Below are positions 58,831 to 64,000 of a stretch of 64,000 nt of DNA, one piece after another. Made by a program: the position numbers and the translations under genes. Below the pieces are notes generated by a model, which was not told the DNA's origin, made no database searches, and worked only from the letters and a program-made list of their open reading frames with translations. Numbering within the stretch: position 1 is the stretch's first letter; each line of letters starts with the position of its first letter. This DNA is from Blasia pusilla (Eukaryota > Marchantiophyta > Marchantiopsida > Blasiales), in NCBI GenBank assembly GCA_050084515.1, contig CM114272.1, positions 50,778,001 to 50,842,000 on the forward strand, read 5' to 3'.

Positions 58831-61320
58831 AAGAGAGAATGAGTGAGTGATAGAGCTTCATGGGGGAGCTCGATGTTTGGTGCAGGTTGGGGGACTGTGT
58901 TCCCCGCTTCATGGCTCATGGGAGTGCTTACCGGAGCAAGAGCCATGCAAGTTTGTTGTTTTGCTTTGCTGATTTTTTGTATGGGAGAGTGGCACGCGGA
59001 AGCGCTGCCCAATTTTCAATAGGAATTGAGTAGGGGTGGATTGCTCCATATCGGTAAAGGGAGTGACTTGGGAGCACCATGTAGCTTGTTGATTTGTGTT
59101 CTCATAGATTTTACATTTTTGTTGGGAGAAATCAGCGCGGAAGCGCTGCCAAATTTTATGTAGGAGAAAGAAACATTGTGTCATGCGCCTACTCTCCTTG
59201 AACGTCAATCTTAGTGTTGCAAAAGTATACGTTCAATAGGACAGGCTCTCATCGCCAACCTGAACCCAAATTCACTCACACTAGTTTGGCTTTGGGTCAA
59301 GCGGCCTTCCAACCCACCGAGTCCTCAACTCGGCATCTCATCAAGCTCAACCTTCCCTCATTCATAAGTTCCCTACACGGGCAAGCCTTCCGAGACTTGG
59401 GACACACTTTTTGGTTGGTCCAGGCACTTGAAATGGCGTTTGCGCACCTAGCGGTCCCAATTGTCCAACGGACCTCGCATGAGCCCCTAACCGAGACTCA
59501 ACAATATGAGTCGCAAGTTGGAATCCAATAGGGATCTCCGAAATCCCTCTTTTGAACTTGGTTTGGGTTTTGAAGCCCAACGCCAAACTCACGATCCGTT
59601 CCGTGCCCTTGGGTCGCCTCGTGATGCCCAAAATGGAGTTCGAGTCCCAAGAACTCTTGGAGACCTTCCCCCTTACTAGTACTTCTGGGAAACTCCGGGG
59701 TCCCCCTACCTTTGGGAAAGACCACCCGGGCCCCTCTTTTTGGCCCTCAACCTGACTCCTCTTACAATTAGTTTTATCCCATATCTCAACCTCTACACAA
59801 GCATTTGCAAAGGTCTTTTATGCGTTGGAAGTGTCTTGACATAAGCTTTCCAACGCTATCTTACTTGTCCCAAACGCTTCTTGGGACTCAAAGTTATGGT
59901 CAAAAGTACAATCGGAAACTCCCAAGCGCTGCCCGCGTATCAAGTCCGGTTTTCACCCCTTGGCCGCGTCTCGTCCAAGACTTGACTTCTCTCAAGTCTG
60001 AGTACCACGTTTGGTTCCGGTTACTTGGTCACAACCACAATACATGAAACACTCGAGACGCTCGCCTCGCTGGCATCTCGCCCTTGTGTTTCCTTAACTC
60101 CCAAAGCGCAAACCATCCTAGCGTGAGCTCGCTAGAGTTCAGATGTTCCGCTTGGTGCTTGTTTGGTTATGAGGGTCACAACACATTGGGCTTTATGAAA
60201 GTCCCCTTCAGTTTTTATTGGAATGTCCGATTCAACAGTCAACGGTCAACGGTCATCGTCAATAGTCCGTCGGTCATCATCAACGGTCAACGGTCATCGT
60301 CAACAGTCCGTCGTCACCATCAATGGTAACCATCACGGTCAACGGTCCACCGTCCACCGTCGGTAGCTGCCGCCATCTAGCGCTGCTCAAAGCCACATTC
60401 GGCCGTTGTCCATCCTTGGTTGCCATTGCCGCCATTACGGAGTGGAGGGTCTTCCACGACGACCGTTGATTCTCTGACTTGCGCCGCCACATCGTACTTT
60501 GGTTTGGCCGCCACCGTCATCAGAGTTTCGTCATCAACCAGTGATGGAAGGTGACCTCGGGTTATGGTGTTTGATTTTTTATTTCATGTTGCTATGTTGT
60601 GATTGGTAGCCGCTCGAAGACCATCGAGTACTGTGACGTGACGCCCGTAGCCGCAACGCGCCGCCGATTGCCGCTCCGTGCCGCTTGTGGCCACACCGCA
60701 CCATCTTGATCGCGGAGCCGCTCCTTCACTAAGGAGCTGAGTGTGTGAATTTTTTATTGAGGAGGGTATGCTGCCAAGTGCCGCATACCATTCTCGAGTG
60801 CCGTGTTGTTTGTAGCCATTCTGTGCCGTCAGTGCCGCACCGGACCGCTGAACCTGCACCACACGTTAAGGAGGTTTGAGCAGCGTCAATACGAGAGGAG
60901 TACGAGTTGCTGATTGGAGGAGTTGTCTTCATGACTGAGTTGGAGTCGAGATTTGTAGTTGTCGAGGAGCGACATCGACATTATTTTCAGGTTACCCATT
61001 CTGGTTTCTTACCTTGCATGTGTGAGGGATTTTTGAATATTGGGAAGTTATTTGGGATATTGGGTTTTGTGTTGATTCTGAGAGCATTGATGATGTATGG
61101 GTGTAGGAGACATAGACCTGTGTGGGATGTCCAAAGTTAAGGATGGTTTGTCGATGAGACAATAGATCAGTTGATTTGCCGCACCACGTTGCTTGTTGCC
61201 GCACAGCACACGCCTTAATGAGAGAGTCTACATTGAGTGCTGTATGTTTAGTTTGAGTGATTGAGGGATTACTCACGAGATTGAGAGTGATCATGTGAGA
61301 GGGGCACGAGGACCATCACG
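58831..61320 (+). mobile_element. Gypsy copy D: long leader
   Basis: About 2.5 kb between LTR and gag with no recognised protein. A simple-sequence patch at 60235-60360 is built from GGTCAACGGTCATCGTCAA. TGCCGC-rich text follows at 60640-60860. No primer-binding site was identified. Frames of up to about 105 codons on both strands show no motif. Confidence 0.5.
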
Positions 61321-62770
61321 ACGTCCTTTTGAGATTTTGAGAGGCGAGGTAGTGGACCTGAGAGTAGCTCTGGAGGGTTTACCCAGAGTGGTGCGAGGTT
61401 TCGAGGGTCTCCACGTGAGAGACCACCTCAATCTCCTTCTATGTCCTCTTCAGACAAGGGGGAGCATGTAGAGGAGTGTGTTAGTGATCCACCGTACACA
61501 TTGAGTGGTCCTACCAGTTGGGCGTACAAGATGGACGACCGGGGTAGAGGACCGCTTAGGTTTTTGGGTGCTATAGGCACCATAGAGCTACACGACTTCA
61601 TTGCGGAGTTTAGGAGTTGGTGTGACTCACAGCAGGCTAGGAACTCTAGAGAGTTCAACCCCTTTACACCATGGAACGGTATGTTCCAGCATTTAGAGGG
61701 GGCACCCATGGACGATAACCATGAGTTCTCCCACAGATATGCCGAGGAGATTGAGGCATGACGACTCTACTATGACCCACACTATGTGTCATGGACGGAG
61801 CCATTCCCAGATGAGGAGGAGGAGTCAGGAGAGGCTACTGCCTCTTCCAATAGTGACGTTTTAGGAGGGGTCACTCGTATGGGAGCAATTGCACCGTCTA
61901 GTCGGGTTTGTACTAGGTTCAACCATGTGGTTGAGTTCTTTGCTGAGCTGGGGGCAAGCTACCTGGGGGTACGAACAAAGAAGTTGCGGAGCATCCACGA
62001 CTTCCAGAGGCGCCCGGGTGAGAGTTTGCGTGAGGCTTACACTTGCTTGCGCCGGTTGATCAACGTCACTCAGGGGGTGACAGAGGCTTAGGCTATCCAG
62101 TCATGGTACGCGATGTTGGACTGGACCCTCCGGACATGGATGCAGGAGGGGGTGCTTCTTATGAACATCTCCCCTACGTTAAGAGATGTTTTTAGGACCG
62201 CCGAGAACATTGAGCACAACATGGCGGAGGAGAGCGTAGCCACCATGGGTTCTAGGCGAGAGCAGTCGCGATTGTCTACACCACCTGTGGAGCAACGTGG
62301 ACTTCGAGATAGGTTGACTATGGCACCACGAGCTCAGGGAGGATACCGAGAGGCCGTGCCACAGAGACCTGTGCCTTCATATGCGGCTCAACAGCAGCCG
62401 CACACTATCACTTGTTGGTCATGTGGTGGATCCCATCATCAAGGTGATTGCACTCGTCAAGGTCATGGACGTGTGCCTCAGCATGGAGGAGGAGATGGTG
62501 TTGCACTAGGAGGTTATCACAGTGACTATTGTCAAAGGTATGATCATACATGTGCCAAGTGTTTCAATTTACATCTTGAGTTACGTCCAGACTGAGGGCC
62601 AGAGAGGGCACCAGAGCGAGTAGCCGGTCCGGGTGGGCCCAGAGATCGTGCACGAGGAGGTCCCGTTGGGGGACATGGAGCTGAAGTTGCTCGACACGGT
62701 GGTGGAGCTGCCCGTGGAGGAGGTAGAGTCCTACCACCTAGACGTGTCGAGGGAGATGTCGGGCGTGAGG
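61321..62770 (+). pseudogene. Gypsy copy D: gag with zinc knuckle (broken by stops)
   Basis: A single frame from about 61333 carries a Ser/Arg-rich N-terminus, IGTIELHDFIAEFRSWCDSQ, FNPFTPWNGMFQHLEG, the capsid-like LGVRTKKLRSIHDFQRRPGE, and the knuckle CWSCGGSHHQGDC (codon for the first Cys at 62413), then a Gly/Arg-rich tail. In-frame stops at 61759 (TGA), 62089 (TAG) and 62593 (TGA) do not shift the frame, and homology with copy A continues across them. Gag forms the particle and packages RNA. This is the most complete gag in the window. Confidence 0.8.
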
Positions 62771-62775
62771 CTAGG

Positions 62776-63480
62776 ATGGCTACTCACATACATCAGCTAG
62801 AGGAGCAGATGGCATTGAGATTACTTGATGCCAGATCCGTGGCATCGACATCATATGGAGCAGCAAGAAATATGGAGGATCCTGGTTGGATATACGGGGT
62901 TGTCCTGATGGAGGGACTCCCAGTTGTGACGCGTGGAGCAGCCGTAGAGTTGGATCCACAGCGAGGGAAACCCAGGAAACAAACTTGGCTTCCTCAGTCT
63001 TTCACGTTGTTCGAGGCGATGAGGACCCCATCGATAGGTCGTGATCAGAGTTCCTGGAGAGTTGGTGATGTTGTTGGTGTGCACGCACGGAGGGCAATGG
63101 GAGAAGCGAGTGCGACGACTCCTATTATTGATGCTTAGGAGGGGCATGTGTCGAGCACGTTGTTGCGAGCGTTGTTGGGGGCGACCACCGTTGTGTACCG
63201 CACTCCTTTATTTTCTGCTTCTGATGCTATGACGTTGGGAGGTACGCTTGCCGAGGCTTTTCGGCTGGCCGCTTCACTATGTGAGCATGGAGTTCGAGTT
63301 CGTGCATCAAGTTCAGAGGTGATTGCAGAGGAGGTGATGGACCTGCCCTTCAAGCGGATGCTTGGGCCGTCCACGTCAGATTCATGGTAGGTTGCGGTTG
63401 CTAGGATGGCGGAGATGCCCACTAGACCCGCGATAGAGCGTGCCATGGCTTCTCCTGATGTTGTGTTGCTGGATAATTGA
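62776..63480 (+). pseudogene. Gypsy copy D: conserved block between gag and protease (broken)
   Basis: Same frame as gag. 62776-63135 starts MATHIHQLEEQMALRLLDA; 63148-63387 holds TPLFSASDAMTLGGTLAEAF, RLAASLCEHG and EEVMDLPFK, shared with copy A at 8646-8939. Stops at 63136 and 63388 (both TAG) and 63478 (TGA). The function is unknown; a capsid-protease linker or an extra structural domain are both possible. Confidence 0.6.
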
Positions 63481-63989
63481 GGAGCGATCTTCTAGTTGGT
63501 GAGTCCCGGAGGTAGATCTTTTAGTCTGTAGCTCGTCTTGTTGGATTCAAGAACGCAACCCCTAAAGTTGGGGAAAGCGTCATTCAGAGGATTGGGCTTG
63601 ACGAGAGCTGATGTGGATCGTTATCCATTCAGGATACAGACATCCTTGGGTGGAGCGAGTACCACATAGTATATCACCCGACATGAGGTCGTATGAGGAT
63701 TCGCCCGGGATATCCTACAGATGAGTCCGTGGTGCGAGCCAAGGCGATAGTGACTGATGTAGAGTCCTACAACGTCTTGGTTGGTGGAGTAGTGTTATAC
63801 CCGATGGGGTTTTCCTTGGATTACAGGGAGGAGTCAGCGTCCTACAGACCAGGATGGCACTCAATTGATGGGCGCCTCAGCTCATTACCCGTTCGATTCA
63901 CATGTGCAATGATCAAGCAACGGCCAGGAGAGATGGCGACCTTAGCAGCATTCAGCGGTGCCATCACTTGGCCTAGTGATTTGATTTAG
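63481..63989 (+). pseudogene. Gypsy copy D: retropepsin (broken)
   Basis: The frame shows LVLLDSRTQPLKLGKASFRG, LGLTRADVDRYPFRIQTSLGG, and after a frame change near 63690 the block SYNVLVGGVVLYPMGFSLDY followed by SASYRPGW. The active site Asp-Ser-Gly is Asp-Ser-Arg here. Stops at 63493, 63529 and 63667 are all TAG. The end (MATLAAFSGAITWPSDL) aligns with the linker of copy A at about 8060, so the methyltransferase would be expected within the next few hundred bases beyond the window. Confidence 0.75.
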
Positions 63990-64000
63990 GGACATGTCCA

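Overview
The window is plant nuclear DNA dominated by transposable-element wreckage around one intact, intron-containing housekeeping gene. A land plant is indicated by that gene, a plant-type RRP41-like/MTR3 exosome subunit with seven exons and GT-AG introns, and by Ty3/gypsy, MULE and LINE remnants of plant type. A DNA-methyltransferase-carrying gypsy family and a LINE ending in a zinc knuckle and endonuclease-like tail lean towards a bryophyte, lycophyte, fern or relative rather than a flowering plant. That last step is inference, and the species is not identified.

Layout. 1-5.1 kb: AT-rich DNA, a minus-strand chromovirus tail (integrase end plus chromodomain, 3.2-3.6 kb) and a decayed integrase from a different gypsy family (4-5.1 kb). 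6.6-13.4 kb: a minus-strand gypsy copy (copy A) with gag and protease remnants, LTRs, a 97-unit CA repeat inside one LTR, a solo LTR inside another, and a hAT-like element with an 8-bp target duplication. 13.4-18.2 kb: AT-rich DNA with a ~100-bp tandem array. 18.3-27.4 kb: a nested pair of minus-strand gypsy copies (B apparently inside C). Copy B carries a DNMT3-like cytosine-5 DNA methyltransferase in the same reading direction as, and just upstream of, RT-RNase H-integrase. 27.4-33.7 kb: a LINE 3' end, a MULE transposase remnant and unrecognised DNA. 35.9-41 kb: LINE copies in both orientations sharing a 3'-terminal hairpin. 41-50.8 kb: unrecognised DNA with several tandem duplications. 50.9-54.3 kb: the exosome gene, minus strand. 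54.4-58.3 kb: small repeats and one unidentified broken reading frame. 58.3-64 kb: plus-strand gypsy copy D (LTR, long leader, gag, protease), which runs off the window just before the methyltransferase would be expected.

How it fits together. Copies A, B, D and the 4-5 kb fragment belong to one gypsy lineage. Overlapping the fragments gives the order gag with zinc knuckle, conserved unknown block, retropepsin, linker, DNMT3-like methyltransferase, RT, RNase H, integrase, and the start of a Cys-rich finger. All coding copies are dead. Their in-frame stops in the two best-preserved frames are only TAG or TGA, never TAA, which is what deamination of methylated CG and CHG sites would leave.
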